This document shows positions 51,058 through 60,694 of a stretch of 64,000 nt of DNA, in pieces. Within the stretch, counting starts at the first letter, position 1; each line of letters begins with the position of its first letter. The notes beneath the pieces were generated by a model. It saw nothing but the letters and a program-made list of their open reading frames with translations, was not told the origin of the DNA and made no database searches. Origin of the DNA: UBA4416 sp943362175. Lineage in GTDB: Bacteria; Bacteroidota; Bacteroidia; B-17B0; Aurantibacillaceae. The DNA lies in NCBI GenBank assembly GCA_943362175.1, contig CALRIU020000007.1, forward strand, positions 1 through 64,000, given 5' to 3'. The translations under genes were made by a program, and so were the position numbers.

Positions 51058-52390
51058 GCGCCTGTTCCGACATAGCCTTTTCAAAACGCTGGTCCTGTTC
51101 CTGGCCCTGCTCTTTGCGGCCTTTTCCCTGGTGAAACAATGGTATGCTGCGGAGATCATCCTCGTACCGCTGATCGGTTGGTTGCTCTACGATTCTTATA
51201 AATACCACCAACGTGCCGCTACGGAAATCGGGCAGTTTGTGGAATCTATCCGGCACCGCGATTTTTCTAGGCACTTCAACCCGGAGCATGTACCTTCGGA
51301 GCTGCAGCCTCTGCGTCACGGCTTCAACGAGATCATTTCCACCTTTAAGCTGATCAGCAAGGAAAAAGAAACGCAGTTCCTCTACTTGAAAAATATCCTC
51401 GATATTGTGGACACCGGAATCCTCTCCTATGAACTGAAAGAAGGTGAAGTGCTATGGATGAACGAAGCTTTGAAGCACCTGTTGCAGATTCCTTATTTAA
51501 AAACCATTCACTCCCTTGAGAAGCGCAACGAAGCACTGTATAAGGAAGTCCTGAACCTGGAGCGCGGGCAAAAAACAGTGACGGCAGTTCAAAAAGACAA
51601 TAGCCAGGTCAAAGTATTGCTCTCGGCTACCATGTTTGAAAATGAAGGAAAGACCTATAAGCTGATTGCCTTTCAGAACATCAACGACGCCCTCGATGAA
51701 GGGGAATCGCAGGCCTGGCAAAAGCTGCTGAGCGTGATGACGCATGAGATCATGAATTCCGTAGCGCCCATAGCCTCCTTAGCGGAAACCATGAAAAGCC
51801 GCCTCTCGGAAGAGAATCTGCAACCGGGCAACTATAAGGAAACACTGAGCGACATCGAAACAGGCATCACCACCATTAAAAAGCGCAGCGAAGGCTTATT
51901 GAAGTTTACGGAAACCTACCGCAGCCTGAGCAAGATCAACAAGGTACATCCTGCTCCCGTATATGCCTCCGAGCTGTTTGAGCATGTGCAACGCCTCATG
52001 CAGCCCGGCATCGACAGCCGCCAGATTGATTTTGAGATTATTTTAAAAGATCCCCTGCTCAGTGTGAATGCCGATTCCACCCTCCTCGAACAGGTGCTGA
52101 TTAATCTTACCTTGAATGCGATGGATGCCGTGAAGGACCGGCCCAACCCGCGGATCAGCCTGAGCGCCGAGAAGCAGGAGCAGAAAACAGTCCTGCGCAT
52201 AGCCGATAACGGTTCGGGTATTGCCCCCGAATTGCTGGATAAAATTTTTATCCCCTTTTTCAGCACCAAGAAGACCGGCAATGGTATCGGCCTCAGCTTA
52301 TGCAAGCAGGTGATGATGCTTCACAAAGGCCATATCTCCGTAAAATCGGTAGAGAACGAGGGAACGGTATTTTTGCTGATGTTTGATTAA
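51047..52390 (+). CDS. Sensor histidine kinase, partner of the NtrC-type regulator
   Basis: A 447-residue kinase with two membrane helices (about residues 13-29 and 34-49) and almost no periplasmic loop, a PAS-like middle (about 108-215), the dimerisation helix with His233 in SVMTHEIMNS, the N box L-I-N-L-T-L-N-A-M-D-A, the G1 box D-N-G-S-G-I and the G2 box G-N-G-I-G-L-S. The short loop between the helices suggests that the signal is sensed in the membrane or the cytoplasm. It starts inside the regulator gene and ends 14 bases before the convergent HEPN-like gene. Confidence 0.92.
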   Translation: MNYKRLFRHSLFKTLVLFLALLFAAFSLVKQWYAAEIILVPLIGWLLYDSYKYHQRAATEIGQFVESIRHRDFSRHFNPEHVPSELQPLRHGFNEIISTFKLISKEKETQFLYLKNILDIVDTGILSYELKEGEVLWMNEALKHLLQIPYLKTIHSLEKRNEALYKEVLNLERGQKTVTAVQKDNSQVKVLLSATMFENEGKTYKLIAFQNINDALDEGESQAWQKLLSVMTHEIMNSVAPIASLAETMKSRLSEENLQPGNYKETLSDIETGITTIKKRSEGLLKFTETYRSLSKINKVHPAPVYASELFEHVQRLMQPGIDSRQIDFEIILKDPLLSVNADSTLLEQVLINLTLNAMDAVKDRPNPRISLSAEKQEQKTVLRIADNGSGIAPELLDKIFIPFFSTKKTGNGIGLSLCKQVMMLHKGHISVKSVENEGTVFLLMFD

Positions 52391-52404
52391 GATCTACTAT
52401 TATT

Positions 52405-53031
52405 CTATATATCACTATCCGCTTTTTCGTTGCTCAGGAACGTCGATACTATTTGTGGATTAAACGTTTCTATCAGATTACTATAAACTTCAGGATATTT
52501 CTTTTGAAATCTAGCCATGTGATTATTGATTTCTTCGCTATGCATGCTAAATAATGAAATACATCCTATAGTAAATGTTTCGATTCTCTCCTCAAGAGTC
52601 AATAGCGTATTATCCTTTTGCGTCATAGTATTTACCAAAGCATCTATTTTGGGCGTCTTGGCCTCTTTTATATCAAATGTTAAACGGTGAGCTAGTGAAT
52701 TTCTGAGAACATTTACTTCTTTTATAGCTGGAATAACATATTCAAAAGCTTTATTTTTTGCGGGAAGAAGTTTCAACTTTTGAATAAAGCTAAGCCTGAT
52801 ACCATCAAGCGTATTTTCATCGTGCCCTAAATGATTCATAATTTCTTTATTAATGAGACTTTCAATAACAAGATGACAAGTGACGATTTTTCCGATATGA
52901 TCGTAATTTGTCTTGAGAAGCGCCTTATTTTTATCTATATCTCTTTGCCAGGAACTAAAAAAACCAATCCCTAAATCTATCAAATCACTCATGAAAGCTA
53001 TTGCTTCATTTTTATCTTTATTATCTTCCAT
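52405..53031 (-). CDS. HEPN-like protein, A+T-rich gene
   Basis: A 208-residue, mainly helical protein. It has the pattern L-R-N-S-L-A-H (Arg110, Asn111, His115), the R-N-x-x-x-H signature of HEPN domains, within a region (about 50-160) of predicted helices. HEPN proteins are often RNases or toxins, or partners of nucleotidyltransferases; here two such genes lie directly upstream in the same direction, with 11 bases between. The gene is clearly A+T-rich compared with all its neighbours, which suggests recent gain. The assignment as a catalytic HEPN is not proven. Confidence 0.6.
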   Translation of the reverse strand: MEDNKDKNEAIAFMSDLIDLGIGFFSSWQRDIDKNKALLKTNYDHIGKIVTCHLVIESLINKEIMNHLGHDENTLDGIRLSFIQKLKLLPAKNKAFEYVIPAIKEVNVLRNSLAHRLTFDIKEAKTPKIDALVNTMTQKDNTLLTLEERIETFTIGCISLFSMHSEEINNHMARFQKKYPEVYSNLIETFNPQIVSTFLSNEKADSDI

Positions 53032-53042
53032 ATTTTCTATTT

Positions 53043-54113
53043 TTAACTTTTATATAAACTGTTTCTCATCTCCACCAGGATCTCCTCAGCCTTCGCCAGA
53101 TCAGGCTCTTCCGGAAGGGATGATTTTTCGTAAAGCTGCTCAATTTGTAAAACCTTTTCATTCGCCACCTCTACCAGCTCTTCATACGAAAAAGCGCCGG
53201 AGCGGATCTTCAGTAAATAATCACGGTCGTAGCGGCGCACGTTGACGACACCTTCCCTGGCAATCTCTTCGGCCATGTTCAAGAGGCGAAAAGTATGCAT
53301 CATGTTCTTGGCGTCGTAGTTCTTGCCATGATCGATGGTGTTCTCATAACGGAGGTCATTGCGCTTCTCCACCCAATCCCAGTACTCCCTGTAATCCCTG
53401 CAATATTTGGAATAGCCGTCTTTATTAAAGCTCATAATGGCCAACGGTTCAATTCCTTTCTCCACAGAGCTCAGCGACACGTCATTGGCATCCATGCCCG
53501 AGCTAACCCCTTTCAGGTAGCCTTCGGAGAGCTGTCTGTTATGGAACAGCGCGTAGATATCGCGCATGTGGGCAATATTTACCAGGCCGCAATCTTCCTG
53601 CATAAAGCCTTTCTTCTCAAGCCACACCGGAAGGGCAATTGATCCCTGCTGGTGAATGACGTAACAAAAATCCACGATCGACTTGCGCTCCTTGTCCACG
53701 GGGTTTACGATCTTCTTGTTAAGGCCTTTTGCTTTTTTGATCTGCGACTGTGCATAGCCTGCAAAGGTTTGCCGGCAAAGCTTCGACAGGAAAAGTTCCG
53801 GCTTCAGAAGATCCATAAGCGGATGACGCTTCCGGATGCAATCCGCCGGCGTGTTCAGCAATTCCAGGATGTTTGGGTTGTTCTTGACCAACAGGTCTAC
53901 AAAACGTTTCAGCTCGTAATACACCTCGTCATTCGTCTCATTATTGGCCTGCTCCGTATATTCGAGCCCGTAGAACTTCTGCTTTGGCAAGACGAACACA
54001 CCCTTCAGATCGGTGTCCGACTGAGGGGTGTGCAGGCCATAAGCGCGGCTGCCGCTGATACATTCCAGCAACAAGAGGTCGGATTGTTTAACTTCATGCA
54101 GGTTCATGGGCAC
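53043..54113 (-). CDS. RlaP-type nucleotidyltransferase (COG3541-like), second copy
   Basis: A 356-residue protein with a Pol-beta-type nucleotidyltransferase head: G-S-R-A-Y-G at 21-26 and D-T-D at 33-35, the two metal-binding Asp residues. The long helical rest is typical of the COG3541 (YcgL-like) group called RlaP, for RNA-ligase-associated Pol-beta. It overlaps the first copy (54094-54873) by 20 bases, so the two are coupled. An alternative start at 54107 is possible. The likely role is transfer of a nucleotide to RNA ends or to proteins as part of RNA repair; no substrate is known here. Confidence 0.82.
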   Translation of the reverse strand: MPMNLHEVKQSDLLLLECISGSRAYGLHTPQSDTDLKGVFVLPKQKFYGLEYTEQANNETNDEVYYELKRFVDLLVKNNPNILELLNTPADCIRKRHPLMDLLKPELFLSKLCRQTFAGYAQSQIKKAKGLNKKIVNPVDKERKSIVDFCYVIHQQGSIALPVWLEKKGFMQEDCGLVNIAHMRDIYALFHNRQLSEGYLKGVSSGMDANDVSLSSVEKGIEPLAIMSFNKDGYSKYCRDYREYWDWVEKRNDLRYENTIDHGKNYDAKNMMHTFRLLNMAEEIAREGVVNVRRYDRDYLLKIRSGAFSYEELVEVANEKVLQIEQLYEKSSLPEEPDLAKAEEILVEMRNSLYKS

Positions 54114-54873
54114 GCATGTTTACGATCTGCCTGAATAATCCATCCAGGTCGGTCTGATTGTCTTTTCTTCCTTTGAGGCTATTAAAAGCCTTTGCAGCTT
54201 TGTCGAGCTCAGCAACGATAAAAGCGTTGATAGTCTTTTCTGCCGGGTGGTAGTAGCTTTCCGATTGACCGGATTTCAAGTCTACCAGCTCACGGATCCG
54301 TTGCTTCAAGGACTCATCAAAGGCAAGCTCATCTACCATTGTCGCAAACACGATGGGCGGCACGGCATCTTTTTCGAGGATCCATTTGCAGCAAAGGGTA
54401 GCACGCAGCGCATAGAACAGTTTTTTGAGCTTGACCTCATCCTTGCCTTCCACATCGGAGAAGCTGTTCCTGGCCATACCCAGGTAATGGTGCATAGCGG
54501 CAATCGGCGCAAAGCAGCGCTGAGAGTAGGATTGCAAGAGCTCCTGGATTCCAGGCTCTTCGCGGTACAGGATCGGCGATTGTACCCGCTCCAATAAAGC
54601 GCCATTGGATTTCCACATCAGTTTCAGGCATTTCTTAATATCCCAGCCGGTGATATCCAGCTCTCCGTCTTCCGACATAAACTCGATCGTGTCTTTTTTA
54701 TCCGACAGCGACAAATACCAGTCGATGTTATGCACATAGATCATCCGCACATCGTAATCGCTGTCGGGCGAGGGAAAGCCCCAGGCCCGTGAGCCCGTTT
54801 CACAGGCGTACAGGATCTTCACGTCATACTGTGCTTCGATGTCCTTTAGTTTTTGTTGTATCTGTGTTTTCAT
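54094..54873 (-). CDS. RlaP-type nucleotidyltransferase (COG3541-like), first copy
   Basis: A 259-residue protein with the nucleotidyltransferase core: T-G-S-R-A-W-G at 26-32 and D-S-D-Y-D with metal-binding Asp39 and Asp41, then R-M-I-Y-V. It is shorter than the second copy and only distantly related to it, so they are not a simple tandem duplication. It is preceded by a 323-base repeat-rich gap that separates it from rtcB. With rtcB, the second nucleotidyltransferase and the HEPN-like gene it makes a candidate RNA-repair group. Confidence 0.82.
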   Translation of the reverse strand: MKTQIQQKLKDIEAQYDVKILYACETGSRAWGFPSPDSDYDVRMIYVHNIDWYLSLSDKKDTIEFMSEDGELDITGWDIKKCLKLMWKSNGALLERVQSPILYREEPGIQELLQSYSQRCFAPIAAMHHYLGMARNSFSDVEGKDEVKLKKLFYALRATLCCKWILEKDAVPPIVFATMVDELAFDESLKQRIRELVDLKSGQSESYYHPAEKTINAFIVAELDKAAKAFNSLKGRKDNQTDLDGLFRQIVNMRAHEPA

Positions 54874-54948
54874 AAGGTGTGTTCAAGATAAGATTTTGTT
54901 TAAGAAAAGTAAATACCAATTTTTCGGTGAGCGCCATCTGAATATTCT

Positions 54949-55190
54949 GGCGCCCGGGCGGGCCATCGCTACTCGCTCTTTGCCTGCCCTTCGGGACAAG
55001 CAAAGGAGCTCAAACAGGCGCTCTGTCCCTGGCGCAGGGTTATCCGGAAACAGCGCATAACCCTCGGATACTCCCCGAAATATACGTGATTTGCTTTTCG
55101 TTTCATGTTTAGATAATGTCATGGCGGGGAGGAATGACGAAGCAATCTTTCATTAAGATGAGATTGCTTCGCTTCGCTCGCCATGACATT
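54949..55190. repeat. Intergenic repeat block with a long hairpin downstream of rtcB
   Basis: The gap 54874-55196 has no gene. From 55115 to 55190 there is a long hairpin: outer arms AATGTCATGGCG (55115-55126) and CGCCATGACATT (55179-55190), inner arms GAAGCAATCT (55139-55148) and AGATTGCTTC (55161-55170). This resembles a widespread intergenic element of bacterial genomes and may end the rtcB transcript, whose stop is seven bases away. The part 54949-55075 is richer in G+C (GCGCCCGGGCGGGCC) and resembles the element at 60418-60617. Confidence 0.6.
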
Positions 55191-55196
55191 TAGTAA

Positions 55197-56624
55197 TTAA
55201 TCCTCGCGGCTTCCGTCGTCAGCCATCCGCACCAGTTTCGGTGTGAACTTCGCTACCACATCCACCAGGTCTTTCTGTGAAGCCATCACGGTTTCGATGT
55301 TTTTATAGGCCATCGGCGCTTCATCCAGTCCGGCACCAATCAGGGTCACACCGTGGTCTTTCAGCATCTTCTGCATCTCATTTTTCGTGATGCTTTTGAT
55401 CGCCTGTGTACGGCTCATCTGCCTTCCGGCACCATGCGAGGCCGAGTTGATGGCATCCGCTTCTCCTTTACCGCGTACCAGGAATCCCGGTGCAGTCATT
55501 GAGCCAGGAATAATACCCATCACATCTTTCGAGGCAGGTGTCGCGCCTTTCCGGTGAACAATCACTTCCTCGCCATTCCAGGTTTCTTTCCAGGCGAAGT
55601 TATGGTGGTTTTCCACTTTAGCCAGCACATTCCCGCCGATGGCTTTGCTGATCCGGTCATGAATCACTTCATGGCAGGCCGAGGCATAATCGCCGGCAAG
55701 GTTCATCGCCAGCCAGTACTCCTGTCCTTCGGCGCTGTTCATATCCAGGTAGGCCAGGTTAGCTGCCTCTTTCGGAAGCTTACACAGCTCTTTCGCTATT
55801 TTGGTATAATGTCCCGCAATAGTCGCACCGAATCCACGGGAACCGGAATGCGTTAACAAAGCCAGGTACTTTCCTTTTTTGATATTCAGCTTCACATCAT
55901 CTTTTTCAAACTCAATGATTCCGAATTCCACAAAGTGGTTTCCGCCACCCGAAGAACCTAATTGCTCATAGGCCTTGTTATGCAGGTTCTTTACAAAAGG
56001 AGTCATGTTGAAGGTACCGTTATCCAACACACCATGCTCTGCGCGGTACTTTCCATGCCACCCGGCACCGGCACCGAATTTGGTCCAGGCAATCAGCTCA
56101 CGCTTATATTTGGCTTCATTCTCCAGAAAATGGCTTTCCGGAATATCGTATACCGATAAAGCCATCCGGCAACCGATATCCACGCCGACACCGTAAGGAA
56201 TTACCGCGTTATGTGTAGCCAGCACACCACCAATCGGCAGGCCGTACCCCTGATGCGCATCCGGCATTAAGGCTCCCGCTACGGTTACCGGTAATTTCAT
56301 CGCTACTTCCATCTGGTTGATGGCTCCTTCTTCGATATGATCGGCACCGAAAATCGTATAAGGTTTTCCGGTTTCATTTAAAGCGATCAGCTCATCGCTT
56401 AAGCTGTTCTCATGCTCTATTAAGGCGTTGGCAACGGATTGCAGAGTGGTATGTTCTGTAAAACCTTTCGGGTTCTCCAGCACTTGTTTCATTTTCGTCA
56501 TTACCAGTTCCAGGCTCGCTCCGTCAAATAATTTCTCTATCACACGTAATGCCTTTCCAATGGCTTTTCCTTCGGGGTAACCGATTGCTTTCAGGTCTTC
56601 TCCTGTAATGTTCAGTTTGTTCAT
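55197..56624 (-). CDS. rtcB: RNA-splicing ligase RtcB
   Basis: A 475-residue RtcB. The metal-site residues are visible: Asp149/Cys152 in G-V-D-I-G-C-R-M, His230 in G-G-G-N-H, His259 in T-H-S-G-S-R-G, His340/341 in E-N-H-H-N, and the histidine that is guanylated, His397 in S-H-G-A-G-R. RtcB joins 2',3'-cyclic phosphate or 3'-phosphate RNA ends to 5'-OH ends using GTP and Mn. The ATG at 56624 is taken because the conserved N-terminus starts there; an in-frame ATG at 56657 is less likely. No archease or rtcA gene is next to it. Confidence 0.95.
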   Translation of the reverse strand: MNKLNITGEDLKAIGYPEGKAIGKALRVIEKLFDGASLELVMTKMKQVLENPKGFTEHTTLQSVANALIEHENSLSDELIALNETGKPYTIFGADHIEEGAINQMEVAMKLPVTVAGALMPDAHQGYGLPIGGVLATHNAVIPYGVGVDIGCRMALSVYDIPESHFLENEAKYKRELIAWTKFGAGAGWHGKYRAEHGVLDNGTFNMTPFVKNLHNKAYEQLGSSGGGNHFVEFGIIEFEKDDVKLNIKKGKYLALLTHSGSRGFGATIAGHYTKIAKELCKLPKEAANLAYLDMNSAEGQEYWLAMNLAGDYASACHEVIHDRISKAIGGNVLAKVENHHNFAWKETWNGEEVIVHRKGATPASKDVMGIIPGSMTAPGFLVRGKGEADAINSASHGAGRQMSRTQAIKSITKNEMQKMLKDHGVTLIGAGLDEAPMAYKNIETVMASQKDLVDVVAKFTPKLVRMADDGSRED

Positions 56625-56862
56625 GATCTTTGTTTTTAATTTAACGGTACAAATCAACCAACTAAGTGCGCAGTGGAATTGCGCAGATGAATGATTTTCT
56701 CAAAACAAATATAACTACCTGATTTACAAGGTAAAAAATTAATCTATTTTCACTAAATAGAAACTTGGGCTCACTCAATGGCAAGCCGGCGATCGGGCGA
56801 ATAATCTTAGCTTAGCGTGCCAGGTTATCACCCTGATTGCTTTCGTCAAAACCTTACGTCCC

Positions 56863-59800
56863 ATGAAAACAAAACTCTTCGCTCTTGTATTCGGCTTAAC
56901 AGGATTCCTCTCTACAGCACAAACGCCGGCCTGCGGCGATGATCTCATCCGGAACATTCAGAAAAAAAACCGCAGGGATTACGACCAAAGGGTCAGGCTC
57001 ATGAATGAAAGCATCAAGTACTATGTGGATCAGCATTCGGGAACTAATGCCGGAAGGCCCGCCACGACGACGAGTTACACGATCCCGGTTGTTTTCCATA
57101 TTGTCCATCCCTCAGGGCAAGCCTATGGCACAGGCACCAATATTTCCTATCAGCAGATTTTATCTCAGCTCAATGCCCTGAATGCGGCCTTTGCTAAAAA
57201 CTATCCGGCTTACAACGGACAAACGCACAAGCCTTATTCACAGAACACAGACATTCAGTTTTGCCTGGCGTCTATCGCGATGCCTTCTTCTGTGTCGTTT
57301 TATAACGGGCCAGGAGGCCAGGAGAAAGGTGTGATGCGTTATGCGGATAACACGCTCACCAATCACCAGATGAGCAATACCGACGCCAGTGCTTTGGCTG
57401 GTCTCACCCATCCCAGCGGCAATCACTTTCCGTATGATAAGTACCTTAACATCTGGGTCGTTTCCTCTATCGGCGGGAGCAGCTCAGGCATTGTGATGGG
57501 CTATGCGCCACTTCCTTTGATGGGCTCTTACCCACTCGACGGCGTGGTGATGCGCTCCGATGTAGTTGGCGACAACTCGACCGGAAATAATTTTGCGCTG
57601 GGCTATGCCCTCACGCAGGGAAAGGTGCTCGTACATGAAGTCGGCCACTACCTCAACCTGATGCATATTTTTGAAGGTGGCTGTGCAGGCGCCAATGCTG
57701 CGGGCTCTGCCACTGATCCCTGCGACCTGAACGGTGATATGATCTGCGACATCGAGCCGAGCACCACACAAAACATCAACTGTAATGCGCCGGTTCCCAA
57801 TACCTGCTCTGCCAGCTACGCTACCGGCACAACGGCCAACGACATGATCGAGGATTACATGAGCTATGCCGATGATGATTGCATGAATACCTTTACACAG
57901 GGCCAGAAGCTGAGGATGCAGGCTACGCTCAACGCTTTCCGTTCGGGGCTTTGGCAAACAGCCAACCTGGCAGCTACGGGCGTAATCGGTGCCGGTGGTT
58001 GCTCGAATGCGATTCTTTACATTGACATCAAAAAACCATCCACCAACTATTGCACAAATGCCGCGCTTGTTCTATCCAATCCTACAGTGGGCAATACATC
58101 CACTTCCTGGCAATGGACCTTAACCGGCGGCTCACCCGCAAGCGCCAGCAGCAGCAGTGTGAGCGTAACCTACACGGCGCCCGGCCTGTATTATGCCAAA
58201 CTGAAAATCAGCGATGGTACTATCTTTCAGACAGACAGCATTCCAATTGCGATTACGAGTTGTACACTCGATCCCAAAAAGCTGAACCGCAGCAACTGGC
58301 TCTTCGGCGACTCCTGCTCCATCTCCTTTGCGAGCGGCAACGCCACCATCAATGATCTGGTGCTGCGCAAAAAAACACAAAGGGCTTTTGAAATGGCCGT
58401 ATCCATGAGCGATTCGCTGGGGAACCTGCTGTTCTATTCGGATGGTGTGAACCTCTGGGACAACAACCATTACCAGGTGAATAATTCTCCGATCTTCGGC
58501 TGGAATATCTCCACCGGTGCCTGGGACTATAAAGGCTCTTCGGTATATGGCTTCACCGCATTCGAGGTTCCGAAACAACCCGGAAAGTATGCCCTGATCT
58601 GTATACCGCCACAGGAGACTAACGCCGGCGGGCAAAATATTTATTGCAAGATTTCCTCTATTATCTATGATTCCAACAATCATACGATAAGTCCTTTTCA
58701 AAGCCTGACCCATCCTTCCATCTATACGCCCGGCACAAACACCTTTTCGGAAGACCTTTGCGTGGTGCCTCATTGCAATGGTGTGGACTACTGGGTGCTG
58801 GTGCGCGGGTGGACAAGCAATTACCTGAATGGGAATATTTATGCCTTTCTCTTCAATCAGAACGGATTGAATCCAACGGCGGCACCAGTAGTCTCCGGGC
58901 CATTTGTCAGCCCGACCGGTGTCGGGGGAATCAAGCCAAATCCTGCCGGCGATAAGATCGTCTGCGGATCGGGCACCGGCAAATTCCTCATGTATAACTT
59001 CAATCCCGCTACGGGAGTCCTGAGTAATGAAACCCTGTTACCCGTTACCATTTCCAATAATAACCTTTGCCTCACCTGTATTTTTAGTCCGAATGGGCAG
59101 TACCTCTACCTCAAGTACGGCACCTCGGGTGCAAACAGTTCTATCCAACAGGTAGATGTGAATGCCCTCTCCGTTGTGAAAACCCTGACGATATCCGATC
59201 CTAACACCGAGCCGCATTCATTCGGGTATATGGAGATTGGCCCGGATAATAATATTTACTATGACTGTATCAATTCTTATTACCTCGGCAAGATTGCCAA
59301 TCCCAATTCACCCACCATGTCTTCCATCGCTGCACCCGTAGCCTTTATTCCTACGTACACGATGTGCTCCACCAACCTGTCCCTCATCAATTATGTGGAA
59401 GCCGATAAGCCTGCGGAAGTAGCGCCCCTGATGGTGCAAAACAGTAATTGCAGCAGCTACTCTTTCTCCGTGAATCCCTGCTGGAGCATTTACACGGCTT
59501 CCTGGAACTTTGGCGATGGAAGCCCGACAGCCAACGGTCATTCCGTGCTCCATACCTACAGCACGCCCGGCGTATATACGGTAAGCCTCACGCTCAGCTA
59601 CAACGGGCAAGCCATTCCGGTGTATACAAAAACCGTCACGGTCAGCAGCTCCACCGTTGCCATTAACGGCCCTTCCGCCATTTGCAAAGGAAATACCTAT
59701 GTGAACAATTACAGCGTGGCAAACATTGCCGGTGCAAGCTATACCTGGACAGCCAGTAACGCCAGCATTTCCGGACCCAACACGATTTCGTCCATCAACC

Positions 59801-60372
59801 TGGTATCCGGCAGCACGGGTATTGCCACCCTGTCTTTGCAGGTTATTAATGGCGGCTGCCTTTCTTCCGGCACCAAAACCATTACCATTGATACGATTCC
59901 TCAGGTAGCGCTTACGGCTTCCACCCTCAGCTGTGTAGGAAGCACCGTGACCCTGAACGGAACGCCTGCAGGCGGAGCCTACACCGGAACCAATGTGGCT
60001 TCGGCAGCACTCACGCCAACCACAACAGGTATCCATAAGGTATACTATACCTATACGAACGGCAACGGCTGCGCGAATACGGCTTCCCTGTCGGTGATGG
60101 TAAATGCCTGCACCGGCCTGGAGGAGCTCAACGGAGCAGTTGTCTTTAACCTTTATCCTAATCCAACCTCTGGCATGCTATTCGTGCGTGGAAACACGGG
60201 GATCACAAAGATTGAAGTATTCAATACCATCGGACAGCTTATTTTTGAAAAAGACCAGCTGCATTCGGAAACGGCAACGCTTGATCTCAGCCAGTCTGCC
60301 AAAGGGATGTATGTGCTGCGCATTTTCACAGAGAAAGGCGTTTACCTCCAAAAGGTGATGAAGGAGTCATGA
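56863..60372 (+). CDS. Secreted M43-type zinc metalloprotease with PKD domain and T9SS tail
   Basis: An 1169-residue secreted protein. Signal peptide at 1-19 (ends STAQ). Zinc site H-E-V-G-H-Y-L-N-L-M-H with His258, Glu259, His262 and His268, followed by the Met-turn D-Y-M-S-Y-A-D-D near residue 322; this is the M43 pappalysin/cytophagalysin type. Two PKD-like beta domains (near 397-465 and 875-925, with N-F-G-D-G-S in the second) flank a beta-propeller-like part (about 480-860, L-F-Y-S-D-G-V-N-L-W). The end (about 1095-1169, L-Y-P-N-P-T-S-G and G-M-Y-V-L-R) is a type IX secretion sorting domain. It should be exported to the cell surface or medium. Confidence 0.93.
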   Translation: MKTKLFALVFGLTGFLSTAQTPACGDDLIRNIQKKNRRDYDQRVRLMNESIKYYVDQHSGTNAGRPATTTSYTIPVVFHIVHPSGQAYGTGTNISYQQILSQLNALNAAFAKNYPAYNGQTHKPYSQNTDIQFCLASIAMPSSVSFYNGPGGQEKGVMRYADNTLTNHQMSNTDASALAGLTHPSGNHFPYDKYLNIWVVSSIGGSSSGIVMGYAPLPLMGSYPLDGVVMRSDVVGDNSTGNNFALGYALTQGKVLVHEVGHYLNLMHIFEGGCAGANAAGSATDPCDLNGDMICDIEPSTTQNINCNAPVPNTCSASYATGTTANDMIEDYMSYADDDCMNTFTQGQKLRMQATLNAFRSGLWQTANLAATGVIGAGGCSNAILYIDIKKPSTNYCTNAALVLSNPTVGNTSTSWQWTLTGGSPASASSSSVSVTYTAPGLYYAKLKISDGTIFQTDSIPIAITSCTLDPKKLNRSNWLFGDSCSISFASGNATINDLVLRKKTQRAFEMAVSMSDSLGNLLFYSDGVNLWDNNHYQVNNSPIFGWNISTGAWDYKGSSVYGFTAFEVPKQPGKYALICIPPQETNAGGQNIYCKISSIIYDSNNHTISPFQSLTHPSIYTPGTNTFSEDLCVVPHCNGVDYWVLVRGWTSNYLNGNIYAFLFNQNGLNPTAAPVVSGPFVSPTGVGGIKPNPAGDKIVCGSGTGKFLMYNFNPATGVLSNETLLPVTISNNNLCLTCIFSPNGQYLYLKYGTSGANSSIQQVDVNALSVVKTLTISDPNTEPHSFGYMEIGPDNNIYYDCINSYYLGKIANPNSPTMSSIAAPVAFIPTYTMCSTNLSLINYVEADKPAEVAPLMVQNSNCSSYSFSVNPCWSIYTASWNFGDGSPTANGHSVLHTYSTPGVYTVSLTLSYNGQAIPVYTKTVTVSSSTVAINGPSAICKGNTYVNNYSVANIAGASYTWTASNASISGPNTISSINLVSGSTGIATLSLQVINGGCLSSGTKTITIDTIPQVALTASTLSCVGSTVTLNGTPAGGAYTGTNVASAALTPTTTGIHKVYYTYTNGNGCANTASLSVMVNACTGLEELNGAVVFNLYPNPTSGMLFVRGNTGITKIEVFNTIGQLIFEKDQLHSETATLDLSQSAKGMYVLRIFTEKGVYLQKVMKES

Positions 60373-60417
60373 GTTTAAGTTAGCTATTGATACCAGCCTG
60401 CCCTTGTTGAATTTTTT

Positions 60418-60617
60418 GGGCGTGCCCCGTCCCGAAAGCGTTCGGGACGGGTCGGGCTATCACTTCAATCTTTTACTCCACTGCGTTACGTAAAAGGATT
60501 TCCGTTCTATCCCTCACGCGGGTTAGTCCTCAAAAGTTGTTTGCGTCAGCGATTGCAGTGGAAATCCTTTGCCTGTTCTTTGCAAAAGATTGCAACGTAA
60601 AGCGCGCCCGGACGCCC
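60418..60617. repeat. Folded intergenic repeat element with nested inverted repeats
   Basis: Several nested arms are seen: outer GGGCG / CGCCC ends; an 11-base perfect hairpin at 60426-60436 with 60441-60451 (loop AGCG); CAATCTTTT at 60466-60474 with AAAAGATTG at 60584-60592; CCACTGC near 60478 with GCAGTGG near 60555; and AAAGGATTTCC at 60493-60503 with GGAAATCCTTT at 60560-60570. The element of about 200 bases has no gene and looks like a dispersed, structure-forming intergenic element. Confidence 0.7.
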
Positions 60618-60694
60618 AGGAATAAACGTTTCATCACTGTTAGCGAAACCCCTCGCAGTTGATCCTGTCTTAATCAACTAAAATTTTACCATTT

